6,590 nucleotides of DNA from Anaerolineae bacterium (GTDB lineage: Bacteria; Chloroflexota; Anaerolineae; Anaerolineales; E44-bin32): contig JAUVOZ010000113.1 in assembly GCA_030598885.1 (NCBI GenBank), forward strand, positions 1 to 6,590. Direction: 5' to 3'. Both the position numbers and the translations under genes were made by a program. The notes beneath the pieces are model-generated. The model had not been told where the DNA came from. It did not search any database and saw only the letters and a list, made by a program, of their open reading frames with translations. Below are positions 1 through 5,179 of the stretch, piece by piece (positions within the stretch are counted from its first letter, which is position 1; each line of letters begins with the position of its first letter).

Positions 1-128
1 GCCCTATTGATTTAGGAAAATTAATTAAGTGCAATAAACCAATTGTAAGAATTGATTATGATATTGAGGCAATTGGAACTCCTTCAATCGAAGCAATGCT
101 TGATGATCTTCTTGCTAAAATGAAATAA
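1..128 (+). CDS. 3' end of a COG2403-like GTPase / cyclic 2,3-diphosphoglycerate synthetase family gene (partial)
   Basis: Only the last 41 codons are in the window. The reading frame starts at position 3 and ends at TAA 126-128. The peptide begins PIDLGKLIKCNKPIVRIDYD and continues with an IGTPSIEAML stretch. This pattern (PIDL, a KPIVRI strand, then an IGxPxxExxL helix) resembles the C-terminus of the P-loop GTPase family that includes archaeal cyclic 2,3-diphosphoglycerate synthetase and its bacterial homologues, whose role is mostly unknown. The assignment comes from remembered family pattern and rests on a short tail; the P-loop lies outside the window. Codon use differs sharply from the genes downstream: 37 of 126 bases are G or C, and only 6 of 41 sense codons end in G or C. 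A terminator begins at the stop codon, so this is the last gene of its transcript. Confidence 0.5.
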   Translation, partial: PIDLGKLIKCNKPIVRIDYDIEAIGTPSIEAMLDDLLAKMK

Positions 129-164
129 GCAATAAAAATTCATCATTTATTGCTCTTTTTTTTT
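128..164 (+). terminator. Rho-independent terminator of the upstream partial gene
   Basis: The arms AGCAATAAA (128-136) and TTTATTGCT (146-154) form a perfect 9-bp stem around a 9-nt loop. One C and then nine T residues (156-164) follow directly. The stem is AT-rich, but the uninterrupted T tract makes this a convincing intrinsic terminator. It begins with the last base of the TAA stop codon, so nothing is wasted between gene end and terminator. It separates the left-edge gene from the prenyltransferase transcript. Confidence 0.85.
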
Positions 165-186
165 AATATAAAATATATGCGTTTTA

Positions 187-197
187 AGCGAGTCGCT
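187..197. promoter_or_regulatory. 11-bp odd palindrome overlapping the candidate -35 box (possible operator)
   Basis: AGCGA-G-TCGCT is a perfect inverted repeat around a single central G. Its right arm shares two bases with the candidate -35 element at 196-201, a classic position for a repressor or activator site. No regulator gene lies in the window, and a palindrome this short may occur by chance, so the operator role is inference only. Confidence 0.3.
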
Positions 198-223
198 GTC
201 AAGTCATACCCTAGATATATAAT
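196..223 (+). promoter_or_regulatory. Candidate sigma70-type promoter for the prenyltransferase gene
   Basis: A perfect TATAAT (218-223) lies 16 bp downstream of CTGTCA (196-201), which matches four of six bases of TTGACA. Transcription would start near 230 and give a leader of about 25 nt before the coding region. The promoter lies just after the terminator of the previous gene, where one is expected. The region is AT-rich, which raises the chance of a spurious -10 match; the spacing and position are the main support. Confidence 0.55.
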
Positions 224-240
224 TGTTATTAAGAACTCAA

Positions 241-253
241 CTCTCTAGGAGAG
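241..253 (+). promoter_or_regulatory. Shine-Dalgarno site inside a small hairpin
   Basis: AGGAGAG (247-253) is the ribosome binding site of the prenyltransferase gene. It lies 4 nt before ATG 258, counted from its last base, and only 1 nt before ATG 255, so 258 is the better start. The same bases form a hairpin: CTCTC (241-245) pairs with GAGAG (249-253) around the loop TAG. This could partly mask the site in the mRNA, although a 5-bp stem is only marginally stable. Confidence 0.5.
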
Positions 254-257
254 AATG

Positions 258-1151
258 ATGAGCGATATAAAAGCCATATTAGGTCCGATGAGACTCCCCT
301 TTCTCATATTGACCCCAGCCTGCATCTTTTTGGGTTTTAGCAGTGCGGTGTGGACCTCGGATAGTGTGAACGGCTACCACCTATTGCTGACAATAATCGG
401 GGGTTTATGCGCCCAAATTAGCGTCAATGCATTGAATGAATATTTCGACTTCAAGAGCGGATTAGACTTCAAGACAAGACGGACCCCGTTCAGCGGTGGC
501 AGTGGCACCTTACCCGCCAAGCCAGAGGCAGCAACTTTAGCGTTGGCAACCGGTTTGTTGTCATTGACCGCCACAGCTCTCGTCGGATTATATTTCATTC
601 AAGTCCGAGGAATGGCTCTCCTACCTCTGGGTCTCCTTGGTATTTTTATAATTATCACCTATACAATTTGGCTCAGTCGCATTCCTATTGTGTGCTTAAT
701 CGTGCCAGGATTAGGATGTGGTACTGTGATGGTCATGGGTACGGATTTTGTACTCTCGGATGGATATTCGTGGACAGCCTTTTTCTCTTCACTTGTGCCA
801 TTTTTCACTGTCAACAACTTATTGCTCCTAAATCAGTTCCCTGATGTCGAGGCAGATCAAAGTATAGGTAGAAGAAATTTTCCCATCACGATTGGCAGGC
901 AAGCCAGTGCTTCTATCTACGGACTATTTCTAGCTTTATCCTACATCTCGATCATCATCGGTGCATGCATTGGGTATTTACCCTGGGCAAGTCTGTTGGG
1001 TCTTATCTCGCTCGTTATCGCCGTTCCCACATTTATTGGTGTTTACCGATATGCTGAGGACATCGAGAAGCTTATTCCTTATCTTGGGTTGAATGTGATC
1101 ATAACCTTGACAACCCCGGTATTGGTAGCCATCGGCTTACTTATTGGCTAA
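258..1151 (+). CDS. UbiA-superfamily prenyltransferase, MenA-like
   Basis: This is an integral membrane protein of 297 residues from ATG 258. An in-frame ATG at 255 would add one Met, but the Shine-Dalgarno spacing favours 258. UbiA enzymes transfer a polyprenyl group from its diphosphate to an aromatic or other acceptor inside the membrane. Counting from the 255 Met, the first Mg/diphosphate motif is N61-EYF-D65-FKSGL-D71, close to the NDYFDYxxGxD form of 1,4-dihydroxy-2-naphthoate prenyltransferases. The second is N193-QFP-D197-VEA-D201. An Arg/Thr/Pro-rich loop with SGGSG follows motif 1. Hydrophobic helices cover about 14-34, 42-60, 94-116, 120-140, 143-163, 174-192, 219-240, 243-263 and 275-297, near the usual nine, and the length is normal. 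No other quinone gene is in the window, so the acceptor (naphthoquinone or other) cannot be fixed. The gene appears monocistronic. Confidence 0.85.
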   Translation: MSDIKAILGPMRLPFLILTPACIFLGFSSAVWTSDSVNGYHLLLTIIGGLCAQISVNALNEYFDFKSGLDFKTRRTPFSGGSGTLPAKPEAATLALATGLLSLTATALVGLYFIQVRGMALLPLGLLGIFIIITYTIWLSRIPIVCLIVPGLGCGTVMVMGTDFVLSDGYSWTAFFSSLVPFFTVNNLLLLNQFPDVEADQSIGRRNFPITIGRQASASIYGLFLALSYISIIIGACIGYLPWASLLGLISLVIAVPTFIGVYRYAEDIEKLIPYLGLNVIITLTTPVLVAIGLLIG

Positions 1152-1366
1152 AAGATAATATACCTTTTCCACTAAGGCAGACCGACCTCGGAGGTCATTC
1201 AAGCGAACTGCACTGACAGGGTTATTCCCTAATGAATTGCAGCCTAATTGGTTTTCAGCTAAACACTTCTTAGATGCATGCTCGAAGTTCTGGTCTTTTC
1301 TGCAGGTAATCAATAAGCCTAGTATTATGCAAACCTTTTTCAGCAACCTTTGTTGGAGTCACTAGA
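1152..1366 (+). other. 215-bp intergenic spacer with a 13-bp palindrome
   Basis: No gene is convincing here. GACCTC-G-GAGGTC (1184-1196) is a perfect 13-bp odd palindrome, more suited to a protein-binding site than to an RNA hairpin because its loop would be too small. Further on, CTGCA (1208-1212) and TGCAG (1238-1242) enclose AGGG (1218-1221) paired with CCCT (1227-1230), giving a weak nested hairpin without a T tract, so it is not a standard terminator. A weak -10-like TATTAT (1323-1328) lies about 40 bp before the next start but has no good -35 partner. GGAG (1355-1358) is the ribosome binding site of the next gene. Confidence 0.4.
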
Positions 1367-1831
1367 ATGGCAATAGAAGACCAAGTGGAAAATCTAAGTC
1401 GCAGCGTTAAGGATTTTACTGAATGTGTGGATTCTCTTCATGGGGAAATGTTCTTGAAAAAGCTTAATGGCTGGTCGCCGCGGGACACTCTGGCTCATTT
1501 GATTGGTTGGAATCGGTATACCGTAAAGGGATGTGAGCAAATCCGAAGAGGAGACCTCCCATTCTATCTTGTCGATCCAGGAGAAGATTATTGTAAGGTC
1601 AATGCGGTGCTTATTCGAGAATATTCATCGAAGGATATAAGCGAGCTACTTGATGAACTTGAGGCATCGACTAATGAGTTAAAAGCGTTCCTGGGTATGG
1701 TTGACCCGCTCGATTGGGATCGTGACTATGGTGTAATGTATCAAGGATTTAACATAACAGTTCGAAATAGTGTGGATGCCCTCATTGAGGATTATATTAA
1801 CCATAGACAACAATTAGAGGAATGGGTATGA
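1367..1831 (+). CDS. DinB/ClbS-DfsB-like four-helix-bundle protein
   Basis: The protein has 154 residues. GGAG at 1355-1358 lies 8 nt before the ATG. The segment W36-SPRDTLAHLIGWNRY-51 is the typical second-helix signature of the DinB/YfiT superfamily, including ClbS/DfsB-like and DUF664-type members, with a likely metal ligand at H44. The C-terminal helix has D142-YIN-H146, where many members carry HxxxH; a metal site would then be His/Asp/His-like or incomplete. Family roles range from thiol-dependent transferases to the colibactin self-protection hydrolase ClbS, and most members are uncharacterised, so no substrate can be named. No signal peptide or membrane helix is seen, so it is probably cytosolic. 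It lies 28 bp before the lipid kinase gene with no visible terminator between them and may be its operon leader. Confidence 0.7.
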   Translation: MAIEDQVENLSRSVKDFTECVDSLHGEMFLKKLNGWSPRDTLAHLIGWNRYTVKGCEQIRRGDLPFYLVDPGEDYCKVNAVLIREYSSKDISELLDELEASTNELKAFLGMVDPLDWDRDYGVMYQGFNITVRNSVDALIEDYINHRQQLEEWV

Positions 1832-1842
1832 AACTCTAACCG

Positions 1843-1850
1843 AAGGAGGT
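1843..1850 (+). promoter_or_regulatory. Near-perfect Shine-Dalgarno site of the lipid kinase
   Basis: AAGGAGGT is complementary to the 16S rRNA 3' end over eight bases and lies 9 nt before ATG 1860. It fixes the start of the kinase and predicts strong translation. It lies in the 28-bp gap behind the DinB-like gene and supports bacterial-type translation initiation. Confidence 0.85.
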
Positions 1851-1859
1851 AAAACCAAG

Positions 1860-2798
1860 ATGACCCGCTATAAAATCATCGTCAACCCAATATCTGGTAG
1901 AGGTGCCGGGGAAAGCGCCGTTCCTACCATCGAAAGTCGGCTGCGGGAATATGGTCTGGATCACCATCTTGTGCGTACTGAACGACCCTGGCATGCAGCA
2001 GAGCTAGCCCAGGAGGCCGCAGCGGACGGATACGAAGTCGTAGTGGCCGTGGGCGGCGACGGTATTGCCAATGAGGTGCTGAATGGCTTAATGTTGGCCA
2101 AGGGTGCTGGAGAAGGGGAGGCGGCTTTAGGATTGATAGGCCTCGGTCGTGGCAATGATTTCGCATTCGGCATGGGAGTGCCGGCTGGCCTGGAGGAGGG
2201 TTGCAAGGTATTAGCGCAAAATTTCAGGCGTACGGTAGACATTGGTCGAGTCGTTGGGGGTTTGTACCCTCAAGGTCGCTACTTTGGGAATGGCGTGGGT
2301 ATTGGCTTCGACGCGGTTGTCGGTTTTGTAGCGTTGAGAATGAAGCGATTGCATGGTTTCCTGTCCTATATCGTCGCTGCCCTTAAAACAATCTTCATAT
2401 ATTACCGCGCCCCGTTGGTAAAGATTGAATATGATGGAAACACGATAGAGCAGCTTTCGTTGATGGTTTCGGTTATGAATGGGCGTCGTATGGGAGGTGG
2501 TTTCATGATGGCGCCACAGGCTGAGATCGACGACGGCCTGTTTGATCTTTGCATCGCTAACCAGGTAAGCCGCCCACGCATCTTAGCTCTCATCCCGCGC
2601 TTTATGCAGGGTACCCAAGCCTCTCATCCAGCGATTAAGATCGGACGTACAACACAAATCACGGTCACCGCTGTCGAGGGGGTTTTACCAGCTCACGCCG
2701 ATGGAGAGACGCTTTGTATTGAAGGCCAACAACTCACCATGGAACTGCTACCTGATCAGATTGATGTCATCTGCCAAGCTCCTGAGACAGCCGGATGA
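1860..2798 (+). CDS. YegS/DagK-type diacylglycerol (lipid) kinase
   Basis: This protein of 312 residues has the usual length for the YegS/Rv2252/BmrU lipid kinases, which phosphorylate diacylglycerol or a related lipid with ATP at the membrane face to give phosphatidic acid. The N-terminal nucleotide-binding domain shows N9-PISGRG-15, the G65-GDG-68 motif followed by NEVLNGL, and G96-RGNDFAFG-104. The C-terminal beta-sandwich domain shows YFGNGVGIGFDA, D224-DGLFDL-230 (which includes the conserved acidic region) and H279-ADGE-283. The family usually has Thr in GGDGT and GTxND, but here these are Ile69 and Arg97. No transmembrane helix is obvious, as expected for a peripheral enzyme. Its stop overlaps the start of the acyltransferase by four bases (ATGA), so the two are translationally coupled. 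Sphingosine or another lipid as substrate cannot be excluded. Confidence 0.88.
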   Translation: MTRYKIIVNPISGRGAGESAVPTIESRLREYGLDHHLVRTERPWHAAELAQEAAADGYEVVVAVGGDGIANEVLNGLMLAKGAGEGEAALGLIGLGRGNDFAFGMGVPAGLEEGCKVLAQNFRRTVDIGRVVGGLYPQGRYFGNGVGIGFDAVVGFVALRMKRLHGFLSYIVAALKTIFIYYRAPLVKIEYDGNTIEQLSLMVSVMNGRRMGGGFMMAPQAEIDDGLFDLCIANQVSRPRILALIPRFMQGTQASHPAIKIGRTTQITVTAVEGVLPAHADGETLCIEGQQLTMELLPDQIDVICQAPETAG

Positions 2799-3520
2799 CA
2801 ATAATGGGTCGGCTGGTAAATTTCACCATTAAACGCCTAACCCACATACTTTGCCGGATCGATGCAGATCAGTTGTCGCAGGTACCGGAAAAAGGACCAC
2901 TAATCCTGGTTGGCAATCATGTCAATTTCATAGAAGTCCCGATAATTTACACCCAATTGCTGCCGCGTTCAGTAACTGGCTTCGCCAAGGCTGAAACGTG
3001 GGACAACCCAGCTATGGGGTATTTATTCGATTTATGGGGTGGTATTCCAATACATCGAGGTACAGCTGATGTAACCGCCCTGCGTCAGGGACTGGCAGCA
3101 CTTGACGCGGGTCGCATCCTGGCGGTCGCACCAGAGGGCACGCGCAGTGGCCACGGGCGTTTGCAGCGAGGGCATCCAGGTGTAGTAATGTTGGCGTTGC
3201 ATAGTGGGGCGCCTGTATTGCCGGTGGTTTACTTTGGGGCTGAGAAATTTCGATCCAATTTGGCCCGGCTATGGCGTACTGACTTTCATGTTGTAGTGGG
3301 TCAGCTGTTTTACCTGAACGCGGAGGGGGTCAAAGTTACCCGAGGGGTGCGTCGGCAGATGACGGATGAAATTATGTGGCAATTGGCGGCACTGTTACCT
3401 CCAGCTTATCGTGGCGACTATACGGATCTGACTGCAGCCACCGAGACCTATCTGCGGTTTCCATCAATGTCTGAGAGCAACCTCAGTCGTACGCTGCATT
3501 CAGAATCATACCAACCCTAA
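2795..3520 (+). CDS. PlsC-type 1-acyl-sn-glycerol-3-phosphate acyltransferase (HX4E variant)
   Basis: The 241-residue protein belongs to the PlsC/LPLAT family, which acylates lysophosphatidic acid at sn-2 to form phosphatidic acid at the inner membrane. The conserved blocks appear in order. Block I is G40-NHVNFIE-47, where the catalytic His42 is followed four residues later by Glu47 instead of the usual Asp. Block II is G83-IPIHR-88. Block III is P113-EGTRS-118, and block IV is the PVLPVVYFG region. Start choice: ATG 2795 overlaps the kinase stop as ATGA. A second in-frame ATG at 2804 would remove three residues. Neither has a good Shine-Dalgarno, which fits coupling to kinase termination. 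Tandem TAA codons end the gene. The helix at 50-58 and the hydrophobic stretches are compatible with peripheral membrane attachment. Acyl donor (acyl-ACP, acyl-CoA or acyl-phosphate) cannot be told. Confidence 0.87.
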   Translation: MTIMGRLVNFTIKRLTHILCRIDADQLSQVPEKGPLILVGNHVNFIEVPIIYTQLLPRSVTGFAKAETWDNPAMGYLFDLWGGIPIHRGTADVTALRQGLAALDAGRILAVAPEGTRSGHGRLQRGHPGVVMLALHSGAPVLPVVYFGAEKFRSNLARLWRTDFHVVVGQLFYLNAEGVKVTRGVRRQMTDEIMWQLAALLPPAYRGDYTDLTAATETYLRFPSMSESNLSRTLHSESYQP

Positions 3521-3524
3521 TAAG

Positions 3525-3536
3525 TTTAATATTAAA
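3525..3536. repeat. 12-bp perfect AT palindrome after the acyltransferase gene
   Basis: TTTAATATTAAA is a perfect palindrome four bases after the acyltransferase stop codon, about 25 bp before the -35 box of the next operon. It has no T tract and no loop, so it is not an intrinsic terminator. It could be an upstream regulator site or an AT-rich UP-like element, or simply chance in AT-rich DNA. Confidence 0.3.
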
Positions 3537-3561
3537 GGTCTCCTCCAATAACTATGGAACG

Positions 3562-3589
3562 TTGACATAAATTTATTGTTATGTATGTT
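3562..3589 (+). promoter_or_regulatory. Candidate sigma70-type promoter of the vor operon
   Basis: A perfect TTGACA (3562-3567) is followed after 16 bp by TATGTT (3584-3589), or after 18 bp by TGTTAT (3586-3591). Each matches TATAAT at four of six positions. Transcription would start near 3597. This is the only clear -35 box in the gap before the oxidoreductase genes. The -10 is weak, so the promoter may need an activator. Confidence 0.5.
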
Positions 3590-3623
3590 ATCTACCTCAA
3601 AGCAGACTCATCCTATCTACCTC
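3589..3623 (+). repeat. 10-bp direct repeat at the predicted transcription start
   Basis: TATCTACCTC occurs perfectly at 3589-3598 and again at 3614-3623, with starts 25 bp apart (about 2.4 helical turns). The first copy spans the predicted start site and the second is in the early leader. Direct repeats in this position can bind response regulators or tandem repressors; no such gene is in the window. A duplication left by an inserted element is another reading, since the GC-rich palindromic element starts just after the second copy. Confidence 0.45.
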
Positions 3624-3633
3624 TTTCTGTAGA

Positions 3634-3676
3634 GGCGGCTCCCATGCCGCCGACGGTCAGGCGTGGGAGCCTGACC
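3634..3676 (+). repeat. GC-rich palindromic element with two alternative folds
   Basis: Fold A has two tandem hairpins: GGCGGC (3634-3639) with GCCGCC (3646-3651) around loop TCCCAT, and GGTCAGGC (3655-3662) with GCCTGACC (3669-3676) around loop GTGGGA. The two loops are complementary (TCCCA with TGGGA plus a T-G pair), so they could kiss. Fold B is one 12-bp stem: GGCTCCCATGCC (3637-3648) pairs with GGCGTGGGAGCC (3660-3671) with a single wobble around an 11-nt loop. The folds exclude each other. No T tract follows, so it is not an intrinsic terminator. It may be a leader RNA switch or a copy of a dispersed REP-like or MITE-like palindromic repeat. Confidence 0.65.
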
Positions 3677-3812
3677 TGCTGGAGAATTAGGTGAGAAACA
3701 GGTTTGATTAACTGGACATGACTTCTCCGATATTGGGAAATTTATTCAAACCAGGCATGACGGACTGCACTGGAGAGACTCTAGATGTAGAATTATCCTG
3801 GGTATGGAATTA

Positions 3813-3820
3813 GAGGGAGG
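3813..3820 (+). promoter_or_regulatory. Shine-Dalgarno site that sets the ferredoxin subunit start
   Basis: GAGGGAGG lies 7 nt before ATG 3828. An in-frame ATG at 3804 would add eight residues (MELEGGSG) but lies upstream of this site and has only a poor TGGG behind it. The added residues also look like translated ribosome binding site rather than protein. Confidence 0.8.
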
Positions 3821-3827
3821 TTCAGGT

Positions 3828-4076
3828 ATGGCGAAAGGACGCATCGTTGTCAATGAACTGTATTGCAAAGGGTGCGAATTGTGCACGTCTGTATGCCCCA
3901 AAGATCTGATCCAAATAGCGGTCGATCGTTTTACGCCGAAGGGTTATCATCCGGCGGAATTGGTGGATCCGGAGGGAGCGTGCACCGGATGTGCGATCTG
4001 CTCCATCATCTGCCCGGATGCTGCAATCACCGTATATCGTTGGGTGCCAGCGGACAAAGTAAAGATCAAGGTTTGA
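3828..4076 (+). CDS. 2-oxoacid:ferredoxin oxidoreductase delta subunit (2x[4Fe-4S] ferredoxin)
   Basis: This small iron-sulfur protein of 82 residues carries electrons from the catalytic core of the oxidoreductase to free ferredoxin. Both cluster motifs are complete: C13-KGCELCTSVCP-24 and C52-TGCAICSIICP-63, each CxxCxxCxxxCP, enough for two [4Fe-4S] clusters. The stretch between them (PKDLIQI and the PKGYHPAELVD region) matches delta subunits of the KorD/VorD type. The start at 3828 is chosen from its GAGGGAGG site; ATG 3804 is possible but unlikely. It is the first gene of the vor operon, and its stop codon lies inside the Shine-Dalgarno of the alpha subunit gene, which implies tight coupling. 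Cytosolic. Confidence 0.92.
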   Translation: MAKGRIVVNELYCKGCELCTSVCPKDLIQIAVDRFTPKGYHPAELVDPEGACTGCAICSIICPDAAITVYRWVPADKVKIKV

Positions 4077-4090
4077 GGAGGGATGTTGGT

Positions 4091-5164
4091 ATGGCGAAAG
4101 AATTGCTGAAGGGCAATGTCGCTTTTGCTGAGGCAGCCATTCGAGCGGGATGCGAGGCCTATTTCGGATACCCTATTACACCCCAAACGGAGGCCCTGGA
4201 ACATATGTCAAAACGTATGCCAGAGCTTGGGCGGGTGTTCTTGCAGGCTGAGAGTGAAGTAGCCGCGATCAATATGGTCTATGGCGCTGCCAGCGCCGGT
4301 GTTCGGGTGATGAGCTCTTCGTCTAGCCCTGGGGTCAGCTTGATGATGGAAGGACTGTCTTATATCGCCGGTTCAGAGGTGCCGGTCGTGCTGGTCGATA
4401 TCATGCGCGGCGGACCCGGACTTGGGAACATTGCCCCTTCCCAGGGTGATTACAACCAAATAGTCAAGGGTGGAGGGCATGGCGACTATCGTCCAATCGT
4501 GCTTGCTCCGGCTACCGTGCAGGAATTGATCGATCTCACAGTCGAGGCTTTCGATCTGGCAGAGAAGTACCGTTGCGTTGTTATTGTCCTGGCTGATGGC
4601 AGCTTGGGTCAAATGATGGAACCAGCTGAGTTGCCTCCAATGCAAGTGGTCCGACCGGTTGATAAGCGACCTGATTGGGCGTTGACTGGTGCCAAGGGCA
4701 GGGACCCGAATGTGATCACCTCGATCTACATCGATCCAGCTATAGAAGAGGTATTCAATCGTAAACTCATGGCAAAGCAGGCTGAGATTGAAGTAAATGA
4801 AATCCGCTATCGAGAGGTATTACTCGATGATGCTGAAATTGCTGTAGTTGCATTTGGCACTGCGGGCAGAATCGTACAATCAGCGGTTAAAGCCGCTCGG
4901 GAGGAGGGGATTCGGGTCGGTCTACTGCGACCGATTTCGCTTTATCCATACCCATTCGAGAGGGTTCATCGACTTGCGGAGCAGGTGCAAGCGATCATGG
5001 TAGTCGAGATGAACGGCGGGCAGATGGTTAATGATGTCCGGATGGCGGTAGAAGGTTTGGTCCCGGTTTCCTTCTATGGCAGGATGGGAGGGATGGTGCC
5101 GCTACCGGATGAGGTGCTGGAAGAAATCCGCAAGGTACAGGCGAGTATCGATGTGGCTGGATAG
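4091..5164 (+). CDS. vorB: 2-oxoacid:ferredoxin oxidoreductase alpha subunit, VorB-like
   Basis: The 357-residue alpha subunit contains the POR_N domain (about 8-235) and the PFOR_II domain (about 245-350). It forms the CoA- and substrate-side of the enzyme that oxidatively decarboxylates a 2-oxoacid to acyl-CoA. Visible signatures are G26-YPITPQ-32, the AESE segment with E54, SSSSSPGVSLMMEGLSYIAG (75-94), and G107-GPGLGNIAPSQGDYNQIVKG, which is characteristic of 3-methyl-2-oxobutanoate (VorB) subunits rather than KorA fusions. V304-VEMN-308 marks the second domain. The start at 4091 follows GAGGAGGG (4075-4082) by 8 nt. An open frame extends upstream to 3863, but that part only shadows the ferredoxin gene. 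Substrate preference (2-oxoisovalerate, other branched oxoacids or 2-oxoglutarate) is inferred from motif pattern. Confidence 0.92.
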   Translation: MAKELLKGNVAFAEAAIRAGCEAYFGYPITPQTEALEHMSKRMPELGRVFLQAESEVAAINMVYGAASAGVRVMSSSSSPGVSLMMEGLSYIAGSEVPVVLVDIMRGGPGLGNIAPSQGDYNQIVKGGGHGDYRPIVLAPATVQELIDLTVEAFDLAEKYRCVVIVLADGSLGQMMEPAELPPMQVVRPVDKRPDWALTGAKGRDPNVITSIYIDPAIEEVFNRKLMAKQAEIEVNEIRYREVLLDDAEIAVVAFGTAGRIVQSAVKAAREEGIRVGLLRPISLYPYPFERVHRLAEQVQAIMVVEMNGGQMVNDVRMAVEGLVPVSFYGRMGGMVPLPDEVLEEIRKVQASIDVAG

Positions 5165-5179
5165 CGTGGAGAAGTTACC

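Larger units (their letters stand above)
3521..3827 (+). other. 307-bp gene-free region: vor operon control region and long leader
   Basis: No coding sequence is supported here. In order it holds a 12-bp AT palindrome (3525-3536), a candidate promoter (3562-3589), a 10-bp direct repeat (3589-3598 and 3614-3623), a GC-rich element with alternative stems (3634-3676), a 7-bp complementary pair GGTTTGA (3701-3707) with TCAAACC (3746-3752), and the Shine-Dalgarno of the ferredoxin subunit (3813-3820). If the promoter is right, the operon mRNA has a leader of about 230 nt, unusually long for a housekeeping enzyme. The sequence between 3755 and 3810 shows only short matches. Confidence 0.6.

Noticed and set aside
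1137..1346. Minus-strand frame of 69 codons with a hydrophobic, lipoprotein-like N-terminus
   Set aside because: It needs a TTG start with AAAGG directly adjacent instead of spaced, runs into the end of the prenyltransferase gene, and resembles no family I know. A real small gene cannot be wholly excluded.
3655..3676. 8-bp hairpin as an intrinsic terminator of the acyltransferase transcript
   Set aside because: No T tract follows the stem, and it lies downstream of the candidate vor promoter.
3581..3694. 37-codon frame as a possible leader peptide before the vor operon
   Set aside because: Its ATG lies inside the candidate -10 region upstream of the predicted transcript start, no Shine-Dalgarno precedes it, and its sequence merely translates the palindromic element.
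3804..3827. Earlier ATG for the ferredoxin subunit
   Set aside because: It would translate the Shine-Dalgarno region as MELEGGSG and lacks a good ribosome site of its own.
3863..4090. 76-codon upstream extension of the alpha subunit reading frame
   Set aside because: It lies in another frame over the ferredoxin gene, its translation shows no family similarity, and ATG 4091 has a strong GAGGAGGG site at correct spacing.
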